The notes beneath the pieces are model-generated. The model was not told the origin of the DNA. It saw only the letters and a program-made list of their open reading frames with translations, and ran no database searches. The position numbers were made by a program, and so were the translations under genes. Positions 28,917-41,169 of a DNA stretch of 64,000 nucleotides are shown piece by piece. The stretch lies in contig OU612071.1 in NCBI GenBank assembly GCA_914767715.1, positions 11,391,493 to 11,455,492 on the forward strand. The letters are read 5' to 3'. Each line of letters starts with the position of its first letter. The first letter of the stretch is position 1. The stretch is from Membranipora membranacea. Lineage: Eukaryota; Bryozoa; Gymnolaemata; Cheilostomatida; Membraniporidae.

Positions 28917-31900
28917 ATGATGGATAACATGGCTAACCCGGTGTGTTACAAAGATGAGACACATGATTACCATGTCGATGGGCCGCTAGACCTACATGTA
29001 CACAGTACAGTGAACACCCCGAGAGACCTACACATACACTGTACAGTCAACATCCCGAGAGACCAAACTAATAATAGCCAGGAAGACAATGGAGTCATGA
29101 CTGCCTCAGAGCCATCTCCGAAATCTCACTCTGCCCACGAGACTGATCACGGTGAGTCTGATGGAATGTAGCCATTACCTCGTTGAAAATTGCATGTCTT
29201 GGCGAATTATCTTCAGAATTTGAGGTTTTCTGATGCAAAACATGTGTTCAGTTAAAGTGAACACTTTGAAAGTCATTTTTGTTATAGTTGTAGTCGAAAC
29301 ATATTTGTACTTTGCATTGTGTGCTGCTCCCTTTTTGCCTGAAAACAAAATTAATTTTAACCTTCTAGTGGATTTTAGGAAAAAGAAAAGAGTGTTGACG
29401 TAATCAAAAGTTAGCTATGTCTGATTGCTGAGAGCTTTTCTTTGCCATTATAATCTTCTAGTGCCGTTGCTATACCTTAACAGTTCACTTCTTTCTCTCG
29501 GTTAACCTACTATGAATTACTGGAATTTGTTTTGCAGAGGCTGATGGATTTAACATAAATAAAAGTTAGCTTTCTCTGATTCTCCGAATGACACTGTAGT
29601 TTGGTGGTGCTGTTTTTTTTCCCTTAACTTTCTCTTGGTTGACCTACTATGTGAGTGAAAAGTTTGTATGAATTGTTTGAATTCTTTTTGATTTGTTTCA
29701 GCAGAGGCTGATGGCGACACCGAGAGAATAAGAAAGAGCACCTGTTCGTCCTGTCACCAGCTGATCACAGATGAGTATATAATGAGAGTAGCTCACCTGT
29801 CATGGCACTCTGCCTGTCTGACATGTACCACATGTGAACAGGTGCTCCATGACAAGTGCTACTATAAACTGGGCAAGCTCTACTGTGCCAATCACTTCAA
29901 TAAGTAAGTTGGGTTGTTACACAAATTTTATTTTTTGTGAAAATGAGAAGAAATTGGAAGCAGTGCAATGACAGTCACATCAGGCCCGACTTAATTTTCG
30001 GGACTTTATTGTTTGAAAAGCGAACTAATTTCGATTAATGCCCCTCAATACAAATGTATTTGTATTTGATCAAAAATTTGTGATTTTGATTTTAAGACAG
30101 CTTTTGCATTTTCATTTTGCAATACGTGATTTTGAGTCTTCTCCGTTCTCCTAATGCCATTCATGTCTGTCTGCCTGTCTGTCTGTCTTGTCCTTGTCAG
30201 AGTTTAAGATTACTAAACACCATATACATCTGCAAGAACTTTGTCAATAAATAGTAATTCTTCATGTATAGTCATAGCTTGTCGATCGTAGCTGACTTCT
30301 CGTACAGGTAACAGTCACAATTAAAATATCAAGGATAATATGGTCTTTCCGTATTGAATAGTGTATTAATGATATAGGTGTATAGTTTGAAGTCTTTTTT
30401 TTGTTAGACACGAATCGTGTGTTCAGAATTATGCTTTGCAATATTGATATATTCATAAATGTGGTGAGAAAATCAGATTTTGCTTCATCATTGCGAAGTA
30501 GTCATTCTCATTGCATTCATAATCTCCAATCATAGTCCGGTATATTCAGACGGCGCGCAACAACTTACCCAACAAACTCACCTACTACGCCTCAAGAGCC
30601 CACCTAAACGACAAATTATGATCATAACAACTTTTTATTTGACAGAGAGTTAGCGAGTCAATGCTCTGGCTGTCACGAGCAGATCGAACAGTCCGAGCTG
30701 ATACAGAAATCCAGGGGTTTGCTGTATCACCTTGAGTGCTTTCACTGTATCGTGTGTGGCCAGCAGCTGAATACAGGAGATGAATACTATCTCCTCAATG
30801 AAACAAACAAACTAGTGTGTAAAATGGATTTTGAGACTGCCAAGACTAAAGGTAACCGGCACAGATGATCTATATTTATGCATCGATGGAGTATAACTCC
30901 TAAAGTCTAAAAAAACCTAAATCAAGCCACAGGCATTCGAGATTGCGAGAACGGCTATAGGCTTAATAGTTAGGGTCTGCAATAACGGATGGAGTGGATG
31001 TTTTAAATAATGTGGAAAACATGTCTATTCTGTTAAATGCAGAAGAAAATTACATAGTGTTTTTGCCCTTGTTTTTATCGGCCTTGATACAGGAGAGGAG
31101 GGTGCTTCTATCTGGTAAAGGAAGGCGCTGGCACTTAGGTATATATGCATGCATCTCATATCAATTGATTTATAAACCAAGAAATTAATAAATGACCTCA
31201 TAATGTTGCTTTGACAGACAAGATGCTCACTTACACACAAAATGCAAGGGAAAGTATTCACAATAAGTGAATCCCCTGAGAGCAGAGACAAAACCAATGG
31301 GAATAAAAATATCTTCTCCTTTCCTCCAGGTTACGATGGGAACAAAAGACCAAGGACCACAATATCAGCTAAACAGTTGGAGGCGCTGAAGAAAGCCTAC
31401 GAGGAGAGTAACAAACCCGCCCGTCATGTCAGAGAGAGGCTCAGTCTACAGACAGGACTGGATATGAGAGTGGTAAGATTCTGTATTTATATATGCTATG
31501 GTTTGAATTTTATTGGAAATCATCAGTATTATAAACAATGTCGTGTTTTTTGAGAAAATATGGTTACTAACAACGGAAAAATTGTGAGGCTAACATTTCT
31601 TTTTTGTTGGCTATTAGAGTATGTTGATATGCAGGGCTGTAGTGTAGTTAAGATTGAACTGGTGACCGGACAAAATCACAATGAAGGGTGCAGTGTACCA
31701 CCCAGGGGGTTGTTGTAAGGCCCTCCTGTGAGGTATGAGGTGATGCGCCATCCTCCAAATTATGCAGTTGAAAGCCAATTTGTTTAACATTCGCAAAATT
31801 GGATTGTAACTTTAGGTTTGGATTACTATCTTTTTAGGCAAAGGTCTGATTTTTTTTATTAAGGTCATTGTTTGTCTTGTCATATTTCAGGTTCAGGTTT

Positions 31901-33077
31901 GGTTCCAAAACAGAAGGGCTAAAGAGAAGAGAGTCAACAAAGAGCATAAAGCTGGCAGTACAAACTGTAAGTTGAGTCTGCTATGTTGCTTATATATAAA
32001 AGAGGGATTCCTTTTAAAACAGGAGTTGTGGCACCTTATTAACTGGATAGACAACTCGATGTTAGCCTGTTTTACATCTCGCAAATACAAACACTGTAGC
32101 GTCAGCAAACGCTTGAGCATCAATTGGAAAGCACTTTTCTCAAATTGCAGTAAAGTCATGATTTCATTCTTCAATAAATGGAGTGTCAGTTAATTTGTTT
32201 TATTGATATCCATTTACCCTGCCATTGCTAAAGCTCAAGAAAAGTTGATCAAATTTGTGTGTAAGGTCAGGCAATTGCGAATTGATGCAACATGAGACAT
32301 CACTATTAATATTAGTTTCTATATCAAAATCAAATTTCGATTTTTTTCAAATTTTAATATCAAATTCAACTATCAAAATCAATATCAACTACCAATATAA
32401 TCATCTGACTTAAGCCAGTGATAGGGCGATTTCATCCAATCTCACACTACGGCATAGCCCGACTATGTTATATTTGTATCCTGACTACCCTATAGGAGTT
32501 TAGTTTTCGCGGCATTTAGGATTCGCTTTTCGCGTTGTTGCCTAGGTTGCGAAATTTAGTGTATCTTAAATCAAACTCACTCACCATAGTTTCATAAACA
32601 ATGTACAATTATAGAGGTATACACCTTAACTATGTATGCAAGCTAGTAGCGTGGTGTAGTGGTCTAAGTGTCTGCCTTGCAATCAGATGAAGATTTAAGC
32701 CCTGGGTTCGAATCCCAGCTTGGACATTTTTTTTAAATTTTCACTAGTAAGCCTACTAGCGAAATTTAGTACTAGTGAAATTTAGTACCAGGTCCAGATA
32801 GCGAAATTAAACTCATATAGGGTATGTTATATTTGTAGATGATTACATGTTAGATGAGATGAGTTTCGCTCCTCCATCTTCAGTATCAGCTCCCTATCTT
32901 CATACACAATGGCCTTCTGGATCCAGCAGCGTGCATGTAGAACACACATCACAGTACGGGGCGTCTGATACCCACCCTCCCGCTTTTGTTTGTGCCGCTC
33001 TAACCCATGGGCTAAGCTTTCCTAATATAGCGTCCCAGCAGTTTGGAAATGGGGGCGTGGCTTTTGAATATCACTGA
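28917..33077 (+). CDS. Lhx3/4: LIM-homeodomain transcription factor, Lhx3/4 class
   Basis: Six exons: 28917-29151, 29702-29903, 30646-30851, 31330-31472, 31891-31966 and 32839-33077. They join in phase to give 366 codons. LIM1 is at residues about 93-144 ([25 protein letters not shown]) and LIM2 at 152-212 ([14 protein letters not shown]), each with the eight zinc ligands expected. The homeodomain is at 219-278, with [18 protein letters not shown], then [38 protein letters not shown] and [16 protein letters not shown] are diagnostic of Lhx3/4 against Lhx1/5, Islet and Lmx. The intron splits the homeodomain after MRV. The N-terminus holds two copies of a phrase ([24 protein letters not shown]). 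The C-terminus is short and Ser/Pro-rich, with no obvious conserved motif. Nuclear DNA-binding regulator, in animals tied to neurosensory and secretory cell fate. Confidence 0.92.
29395..29716 (+). repeat. Tandem duplication of intron 1's 3' end and the start of exon 2
   Basis: Two units of about 160-175 bp each carry aaaagttagct, tctgattgctgaga / tctgattctccga, ttaacctactatg / ttgacctactatg, and end in TTTTGCAGAGGCTGATGG (29531-29548) and TTTCAGCAGAGGCTGATGG (29696-29714). The second is the true exon 2 start. The first is a decoy acceptor that reads AGGCTGATGGATTT and then meets TAG in frame. Confidence 0.7.
32645..32726 (+). repeat. tRNA-like SINE head in intron 5 of the LIM gene
   Basis: A box GTGGTGTAGTGGTCTAAG and a perfect T arm CTGGGTTCGAATCCCAG are present. 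The anticodon loop is oversized (about nine bases) and the acceptor arms do not pair, so I do not call a working tRNA. The minus strand near 40080-40160 has a similar head (GTGGTGTAGTGGTTAGGA). Confidence 0.5.
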
Positions 33078-33326
33078 TACACTTTTACACAATGATGTAC
33101 TATGCGTTTTTCTATTTCTATTTGTTATTGATAAGAATTGAACATCAACTCTTGAGAACGGCATATTTGTGTTGTTATTCACATTATTTTATGAATTTTT
33201 AATGTCATCACATAAAATACAGATTATCCACATACAATTATGGAGCTACAGCACTGCAGCATCCCAGTATTGGTCTTTTAGTTGGGAGTGCTTTTTTACT
33301 CCTTAGTTCAGAAGAGTTCATAATTT

Positions 33327-33332
33327 AATAAA
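33327..33332 (+). terminator. Possible polyadenylation signal of the LIM gene
   Basis: AATAAA is 250 bases after the stop codon at 33075-33077, followed by a T/G-rich segment. Another AATAAA follows near 33582. Confidence 0.4.
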
Positions 33333-33339
33333 CTTCAGG

Positions 33340-35099
33340 GGTGTGGATTACATACACTCAGGATGTTGATTGAGTTTATGATGGATTGGCCAATTGGCGA
33401 TGTCATTATAAGTGCAAATTATAATTAAAATTTCCTTTCCATACCACCTATGAGGTAGACAGCCTGGGTATCTTTGTCCTATTATGCGGCAGAACTCCCC
33501 CACAATTATTCTCATTGAATACAGCCATATAATATAGCGCAACAAATTGTTATTATTGTGGTATATTAATATAATTATAAAAATAAAGGGTCCTCTTCAT
33601 GCTCCTCCTTGCTGTTTTTAATCTTGCCTCACTAGAATTTAAACTTTAGTCTCTCACACTGAGGTCAAACACATAGCAGCTCAGTGCGAAATAATCTAGG
33701 TATAGCGGGTGTGAGTACTAATAAATATGTACCCTAACAGAACAGTTAACCGCCAAGTAGTAAAATAGATGATAATGTAAATAAAATCTGGCTTCACCGG
33801 GATTTAAACTCGGGCCTCTTGCGCAACAAGCATGTTATAATTGTGGTATAACTTTTTTTAAATAATAATTTGTCCCACACTAGCCACTCAGCCACGACTG
33901 CCCGCTGAAGCTAACATATTTAATTTGGACATGAATCGGTAAAGTTAGGTTGTGTGTAATTTTGTTTAATTTTCTTTTTTTCAAACAATGAAGGCGAAAA
34001 ACGTGTAAAAAATGTTATATGCACTTGCGCAACTGGTTTTACTACACATATGTGGTTGAGGACAGGACTTTGATTCAGCCATTTCTTCTATTTTCCAAAA
34101 GAACATTTTTTGAAAAAAGTGTTATCAGGCACTGGATATGGTTTTTTTTGGTTTTATATACACATGCGTTTATCATAAACACAAAACTGAAGTTTTGTAG
34201 ATTAAATCGATGCCTAATAATTTGGCTTTCAATATCCGCTTTATTTTCAGTCACAATATATATTTCACACCTGAAGAACTTGACATAAATTGAGAGTACT
34301 GTTTTTCTTACCTCAAAGATATTAAAGAAAAGTTTCAGAAGTGTGGAATAAAGGTTGACAGAGGAGAGTATATGTAAAAAGATCGTGTCAGCACACATTA
34401 ACATTAACATTAACATTAACATTAACATTAACAAAGAGTAACGTAGAGTGATATAAATCCATAATAATACAGGTTGGTGTTTTTTTTTATGTTTAGAATT
34501 TTGGACAATGGGTATTTATTTTGTTCATCAATTCCTGTGCTTTATCCCTTGGTTTGTCACGTGTTTCCCGGCCTCTACAGGAATAATCACACCCATTTTC
34601 GAAGAAAAATCCACCTATATTCCCTAGGTCTCTATTCAAAGTTCCAGCTACAAAATCTCTAGCCATGATCGTCTTTCTCCTGCAATATACAACATATAAA
34701 GTACATCATAAATAAAGGGATCTAGCAGACACCGAAGAATAATATGGAGATTTTCTTAGAATCAAAGTTTGATTTGGTTCATTGGTGAAAAAATTGAGCA
34801 CAAACAAAAAACTATACTGCACTAAATCAGAGGGGTGGAAGTTGAGGGATTGAGGACACAGGTGGGGGCTCTTGTCATCAAGTCATCAGCTTTCCCTCTC
34901 ATTCTCTTCATAGTTTCTCATCAGTTACTCAGGACCTAACATATATTAAATTGAGTACCCGCTCAAAAGGGTATGATCAGATTACATTCAGGTCACATCA
35001 GACACCTGATTGGGCAATTGTTTCATTGTTCAATTGATAAATTAGGTCAATTAGTCAGAGTTGGCTTGTCTGAGTGGTCTTTTTTAAATAACCATTACT
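33340..35099. other. Gap between convergent genes
   Basis: No supported gene is visible. It contains a split tRNA-like sequence (33788-33905, minus strand), a hexanucleotide microsatellite at 34399-34434 (CATTAA repeated about six times) and AT-rich DNA. Confidence 0.4.
33788..33905 (-). repeat. tRNA-like sequence split by about 35 AT-rich bases
   Basis: On the minus strand, TCGTGGCTGAGTGGCTAGTG (A box region) and GAGTTTAAATCCCGGTGAAG (B box region) are about 70 bases apart, too far for a tRNA, with AT-rich sequence between. Likely a SINE head with an insertion. Confidence 0.35.
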
Positions 35100-38000
35100 T
35101 TACCTCAATATTTTCAGGATCATAGAATCATCAATCTCCTTGTTTTTACGATCTAACAGCTGACAATCCATTTCATCCAGTGGTAGCTTGCTGGCACATG
35201 AGTCGATTGCCGCTTTCAACAGACATACAATATCAAATCTGACTGCCAGAGAGACGTACTCCAAACGAGGCTTTGCGAACTTTTTCAATTCATCAACGCA
35301 GAGAGTTTTAAGCTTTTCAATCTGATACTCATGTGCCAACGGAAGAATGGCTGTCGCTCTATTATCTGAAAATGGATGTTGAGCTCAGTTGATTACAATA
35401 GTAGGAGGTAGCTCAATTGGTTGAAGCACTGTACCTTTAGCATGCAAAAGTTGAAGGTTGTGGTTTCGAACCTCACCGTAGTCCAAAGACTACTGAGGTT
35501 TGGTTGACCGCCAGGTGTGCTTGCTTGCTTGCGATCAGATAGCAACCAGGTCCCGATATTGCGGCCGGGCCCCATAGGCAACTGTTATCTTTCCTCCCAT
35601 GCTTCGGGATGGAGCATGCGATAAGGCAACTTGATTTTGATCAACAAATTTTTTAATCAAGCATTTCCTGCATTATCTTTAATCAGTTCCTAAAAAGTTC
35701 CCAAAAGTATTCAGTGCAATGCCATTACTGCCAGCAGTATGTAGTCCCAGACTCAGCATGCAATGCATCCTCCTGCCTTTGTAAATGTAAATGGTCGATA
35801 CTCACCATCCATTTCTAGCGTCCGTGTTGGGTACATGAAATCTAGCATGTGGAGCACTGACTCAATATGTTTTCTAGGCAGTTCTACTCGGCAGGTGTCA
35901 GCTTCTTTGAACGCGCTTGTGAACATAGTCTTGAAAACTGGTGACTGAAACATCAGCAGCTGAAACAGTTTGTACTCAACTTAGAGAACATCAATGAACC
36001 ATTTGAAATGTACTCTGACACCATTATTATCACTGTGGAGACACTCTAATTAATATCTGTTGATATCTAAGATTACAAGTTTGTCTATATGAATGTTTAA
36101 AGTGTTTGTAAAGGAACAGGGTTCTTGGTATCATTTTTGAGCTTGAATTGAGATTAAGACAGCTATCACACATGCATTTGCATGAAAAATAAGTCTTCAG
36201 GGTTACTTGGTCTGGTAGGTTTGGGGGTTATACGTTAACACTGTTGAGTTGCCTACTCATGCACAGCCCAACTTGTCCAGGCGATTTGTAATGAGCCTAT
36301 TATGGGGGAAATACAGTAATATTAGTGACTATTGTGGTTAGATAACAACTTTTGCAAATACATGACAAAGTCACTCACAAGTCTGTCGATGACATAAAAG
36401 TTCAAATTTAATGAGTTGAGACCGCTAATCAAAACAACCTTCATTTCTGTTATGAGCCCATGTTGAAGAAGAGATTAGAAGAACCACTGTACCAAAGAAT
36501 ATAAATACTGACTGTACATTACTATCAATGAATATGACCCATTCCCTGTCCACAGCTTTTCAAGCGAGTGATTTTCATTTCATACCGCTGCGCTTGTTTG
36601 CTCTGTTTAAATAAGATTACACCTTGCTTATTTCAGATTAAACCTTGCTTATTTCAGATTTACCTAAAAATGGTCCATACAATGCTTTATGGTTAGTACC
36701 AAATCTTGCGATAATATCCAACACTAGCCCCCCAAATAAGATCCATACTGATGAAATAACTCAAAAACTCGACAAATTAATTTCCTATGTGACTGATGTG
36801 TGCTTTGACATAGGTTCTCATATGGCATGCTGCACTCAGTCAGTAATATTGATAGTCCATGTTTAGATGTGCTGAGTATCTGTGATGCACAGATGGACAA
36901 GATCTGATGTAAAATAATATAGAAAGTTTCTCAAGGTATTCCACTGCTTCCACGATTATCAATACTCCTCTCTTTAGGAGGCAGTCAAATTCATTTACAT
37001 TTTTCATCACCCTTAAGTCCGAAATAACTAGATGACAATTTTATTTACTTCAATTTACTTTGTGACTTGTAAATTCCAGTTTTTGATGTAAACAACAAAG
37101 TTTACCCGAGAAAATCTTTTGAGTCCAAACATCAGAATATTTACAAAAATTGTTGTAAAGATTCTCAAAACTTCAAATCACTCAGTATTAATCATCGCAT
37201 GCTTTGGATTTTAACATCATCCTAATGCCTGAAATGTCGAGATTTAAAAACAAATTATTTTAGATTTTTGTGCAAATTAGAAAAACATCCAGTCTACATG
37301 TGTAAATTTTGTATCTTCCATTGAAATTCTATTGAAAGCCACTAATCATAAAGCATAACGGCTGAAGACAGAGTTTGATCGGAATGTCATATCTTAGTAT
37401 TTATAATCTTCAATACAATCCACGTAGCCACAATCTCATTTATTCATCAAATAAATATAAACAAAACCTTGAAATACTTTAGCCATGTATTTATCTGCCT
37501 TTATATTGCCAATTTCTATCTGGAGCAGTAACCATGGCTAACAGAAAATGTTGTATCTGTCATTGCACTGTGGGTTATTTCAAGTGGCCGAAATCATACA
37601 GATTTAAACTTAGTGGTGTGACCAATGAACTAAGTTCATTCGTTTGCTTTGTCATTCAATTATGAAATTTTATACACTATCCCATTTTACCAGCTAAGCC
37701 ACATAACATTTGACAGATTAACTTTGCATTGTATTCGCTCATTCATTCAATAGATAAATTCTGTGTGGTTTAATATTGTACGCAGGGAATATCAAAACCA
37801 CTGTGTCATAACAAAAAGTCTTATTTACGAGATACTGTATATTCCCATTATAATCTAAGGTACTAAAAAGGTACTATTTTCTACAAGTGATCACAACTCC
37901 AAAGGAGAAAAATATTACCTTTTTAGTACCTTCTCATCCCAACTTTGAGTGAAAATAATTCTTAACTGGGCCACAGGCTGCTTTTGGACATAGCATAATG

Positions 38001-39097
38001 TTCTAAACTAGACTGAGAGCTCTAGAATGATACCAAAAACCTGTTTCCTTTACAAGCACTTTAAACCAATGACTATGCTTACCTAATAACTAACCTCTTT
38101 TATGACTGGTATCTCAACTTCCTCTGAGGTCTTCTGCCTTTTGGTTGGAACCTCATCACCCTGTTATGAAAAGGTTTTTTTTTTACTTTTGCTGCCTTGT
38201 CTGGTCCCTGGTGAGACTCAATTATCATATTATATTTATTATTGATTAGTTTTTACTCATGATCGCCGATTGTCTAGCATTCTAGCATCCTGACTAATTG
38301 TTGTTAGGTGTACAGAGCGCCAATAGAATCAAAAGAATTCCCCACCAAGGTGACACAGGTAATTTTTATATGATCTGGGCTAAGGGCACGTTATTACTGC
38401 CTGCAGTGAATATAGTGGTGCAGTGACCTTCATGCGTCAAAGTTGAGAGGGACTCTCAGCCAATGTACTGAGCCTCGAAGATCACAACCACAAAGGTGAG
38501 CTTGGATAGCACACGTGGTCACATCTATGTTCTCTCTTCTCAAAACTTATACAGATACAATATAATTATTAGCATTGCTTACTCCCAGTTGTCAATCTCA
38601 GTTCTCAAATACGAAATAACCACATAATATCAAAAGTGCTTTGATTGTGCAAATGATCACATCCTTTGCCATCGAGCGAGAGGTCCAGATTTGATTCCCG
38701 CTCTCATCTCGAGAGATTTACCCTGGCTTCTTCCTACCCACAAAACCAAACTACAGCTTTCACAAATCACCAACATCTCACACTCAGGCAACTCACATAA
38801 TCACAAAACGGACTGATGGAACATACTCATCCTTCTAACATCAAGGACGTGTTCAATCAGTAATAAAAAGTTGTCCAAGGGTATTTGTGCACTCGGGGTA
38901 TAAATCACCTGTTCTCTGGAGTGTACAATTTCATACCACTACCCTCCCCCCACATAAGACAAGACAAATGTGCTCTCAAGAAAATGCTTGCATACCTCTG
39001 TCTCTGTCTGGTCCTTAGTCCTGACTATAACCAACACTGCGTTATCCACTTCTTCACTCCGCCCATAACAGGACAAATCATAATGGCTGTTATCCAT
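35100..39097 (-). CDS. Short BTB/POZ-domain protein, four exons
   Basis: The exons are 38996-39097 (ATG at 39097), 38095-38160, 35806-35959 and 35100-35365. The phases agree and give 195 codons. The BTB fold covers most of the protein: strand 1 NAVLVIVRTKD (residues 18-28), then an insert with a Lys/Arg patch (PTKRQK), strand 2 and helix EIPVIKELLMFQSPVFKTMF, VELPRKHIESVLHMLDFMYP, and the last BTB helices HEYQIEKLKTLCVDELKKF. BTB domains mediate dimerisation and often recruit cullin-3. A MATH or Kelch domain is absent, and only a partial BACK-like tail follows. The final TAA sits where a good donor (GAG|GTAAAG) also exists, so a further exon is possible. The gene is convergent with the LIM gene. 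Confidence 0.72.
35401..35655 (+). mobile_element. tRNA-derived SINE, family S, in intron 3 of the BTB gene
   Basis: It has A box TAGCTCAATTGGTTGAAGC, B-box-like GGTTTCGAACCTC, and the family body (CCAGGTGTGCTTGC, GATAGCAACCAGG, GATATTGCGGCCGGG, CATGCTTCGGGATG). It lies antisense to the host gene and is more diverged than the copy at 6090. Confidence 0.7.
37857..37932. repeat. Foldback element in intron 2 of the BTB gene
   Basis: AAGGTACTAAAAAGGTA faces TACCTTTTTAGTACCTT across about 40 bases. This is a small MITE-like element with perfect 17-bp ends. Confidence 0.6.
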
Positions 39098-39513
39098 TGT
39101 CCAAAAGAGCTATAACCTAAATAAATAAAAATAAATTTGCTTGACACCAATCTCACTTATATGAGCATATTTGCGATACGGTAATAATACAGATTTAACT
39201 GTCTCTGTTTTGCATAGTGACTGCAAAATTTTTATTCAGCCATCTTATTTAGTTATCTAGTTTGGTTCTGTGTTGAGTGACAAAGCAATTCTAATTTACT
39301 ACCCGTCAATACTTGTTTTGTTAAAACAGGTCGAGTCAAGTTGGTACCATAGGTAAATTATACAATATTCTGACCCCAAATTTTTTCATAAACTAAGAAG
39401 GGAAAATTATCCTGATACTAATTTGAAAGCCAGAACATACAAAACATGTGGCCTGTTGGCAGGGAAAATACGATCCATTCTTGCGCAAACAAGGTAACAT
39501 ACCTTAATGCTCC

Positions 39514-39632
39514 CCATATAGGTATCATATTGAAGCTTATGGTTTCAACTGTGTTCACAGGCTATTCAAGAGATTGCTATAGTCCTCTTAGTTAGACCAA
39601 TACCTTCAATATGATACCAAATATGGGGAGGC
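39514..39632. mobile_element. MITE-like foldback upstream of the BTB gene
   Basis: CTCCCCATATAGGTATCATA then TTGAAG at the left is the complement of CTTCAATATGATACC then AAATATGGGGAG at the right, about 119 bp in all. Confidence 0.6.
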
Positions 39633-39639
39633 GCAACTA

Positions 39640-41078
39640 TACCTTGACAATAAATAAAATTTACTAACCAGCTGAAGTTATTGCCTGCGTAGTTTGCGCT
39701 TCTTAGGTGAATTGACAGGACTAAGTAATCATACTGTAAAAATTTAGCAAGTAGTTGTTGAATGCTTTGTCTGGCTAGCATTTTTTTGTCAATACCGTGA
39801 TCAATAGAATTTATGAAAAGGAACTAGCTTTGTTTTCTATATAAACTTACTTACATGAATAGCTTTGAATCAATTATTATGCTGGATGAATATTATGAAT
39901 ACTCGCAGGTTAGGGGCTTGGCAACAGCCTTTCAATATCAAAATTATAATATACACTTTATTGCTATTCAGTGCCCCTTACATTAATAAACATCAACATA
40001 TCAAATTAGCGCACCCTTGTAAAAGGTAAGGGTGGGCAAGATAAGGTTATGTATGAAGAGCTCACCTCCATTAGCAGCTTGGCTAGTAACCGGTATTTGA
40101 ACCTGCAACTCTCAGTTTGAAAAGCTCGAATCCTAACCACTACACCACCCTGCCATCCTAACCTTTCTACTATAACCATATAGTTAAGTTTTTTCTCGCA
40201 ACTTCTACAGTTAGTGATAGAAAACAAATCAATCAATCAATCAAGCTGACTGAACAACACAAAGCCGAAAAAAAATTTGTTTCACGAGATGTATTCTTCT
40301 TATTTTACGGAGCAAAATGGTATTGAAAGGTTATATCAAATTAATATGAATTTGTTGATGTTTATTGTGTGCTGAAAAATGCATTTGTCAGACCAATTAC
40401 CAAACATTTATCTGTTGGGATTGAGGATGAAGCGAATCATGACATTATGTCATGTCCGCATGATGAAAACATATTTTGCCGGGAAAATAAATTTCATCAA
40501 TTTGTAGCGTAGAGCTGGAATCAGTTTTTTTTCTCATTTTTGAATATATTCAATAAATAAAGGTGAGGTTTATTACTGGCTATCGTATTTTTCCCCTTTT
40601 TTATGCTTTGTTTTGCACTATAAAGCAATGTATAATTAAATGCATAACATGAGGTATCTTTTGAGTGTCCTCACAGCTGAATTATAATATTCTGACTGCA
40701 CAAAAACACTCGAGATCTGTTCCATACACTTCAAAATTTATATATTATATATATATATATACTCACAAAAACCTGATGCGGGGTATTTATGAATTCCTGC
40801 GTAGATAAGACCGTTTTTATTTCGGGGTTATGGGATCCAAAATATCAAAGTGATATATTTATATATATGCCCCATTGTGTGTTGAATAAACACATACCTT
40901 CATATATAATTATATATATATATATTTTTAAGTTGGGAGAAGAAAACTCCAAATATCAAAAACTGTATTCTTCAATGGTTTACAACAAGCCAATCGGCAT
41001 GATCTGTCATCGTTGAAAGCTCTGCTCTTGACAAGCTTCTGAGTGCAAACAGTGTCAGATAAATTGGGTTAAATGAGT
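39640..41078. other. Intergenic, BTB gene 5' side to recombinase gene 3' side
   Basis: No exon is supported. It contains a minus-strand tRNA-like SINE head (40080-40160: A box GTGGTGTAGTGGTTAGGA, B box AGGTTCAAATACC) and two AT dinucleotide tracts (about 40740-40762 and 40903-40928). The BTB promoter should lie near 39100-39200; no TATA box is evident. Confidence 0.4.
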
Positions 41079-41084
41079 TTTATT
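41079..41084 (-). terminator. Polyadenylation signal of the recombinase-like gene
   Basis: AATAAA on the minus strand, about 85 bases past the stop codon at 41170-41172. Confidence 0.5.
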
Positions 41085-41169
41085 TAAAAGATTAATAATT
41101 AACAGTAGTAAGAAGCAATACCTTCGTTATGAAATATAAAAAAAACGAGTCTAAGTATTAGTAAGTATT

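Noticed and set aside
32645-32726. Possible tRNA gene
   Set aside because: The T arm is perfect, but the acceptor arms do not pair and the anticodon loop is too long, so it was listed as a SINE head.
34075-34434. 119-codon minus ORF beginning with repeated Met-Leu
   Set aside because: The start is a CATTAA microsatellite and the rest is AT-rich with no domain.
34399-34434. TTAACA repeat as a possible interstitial telomere
   Set aside because: Animal telomeres are TTAGGG-type; this is a short hexanucleotide microsatellite.
37533-37665. Plus-strand MANRKCCICHCTVGYFKWPK resembling the start of a THAP zinc finger
   Set aside because: It is only about 43 codons with no later THAP residues or following exons, and it is antisense within a BTB-gene intron.
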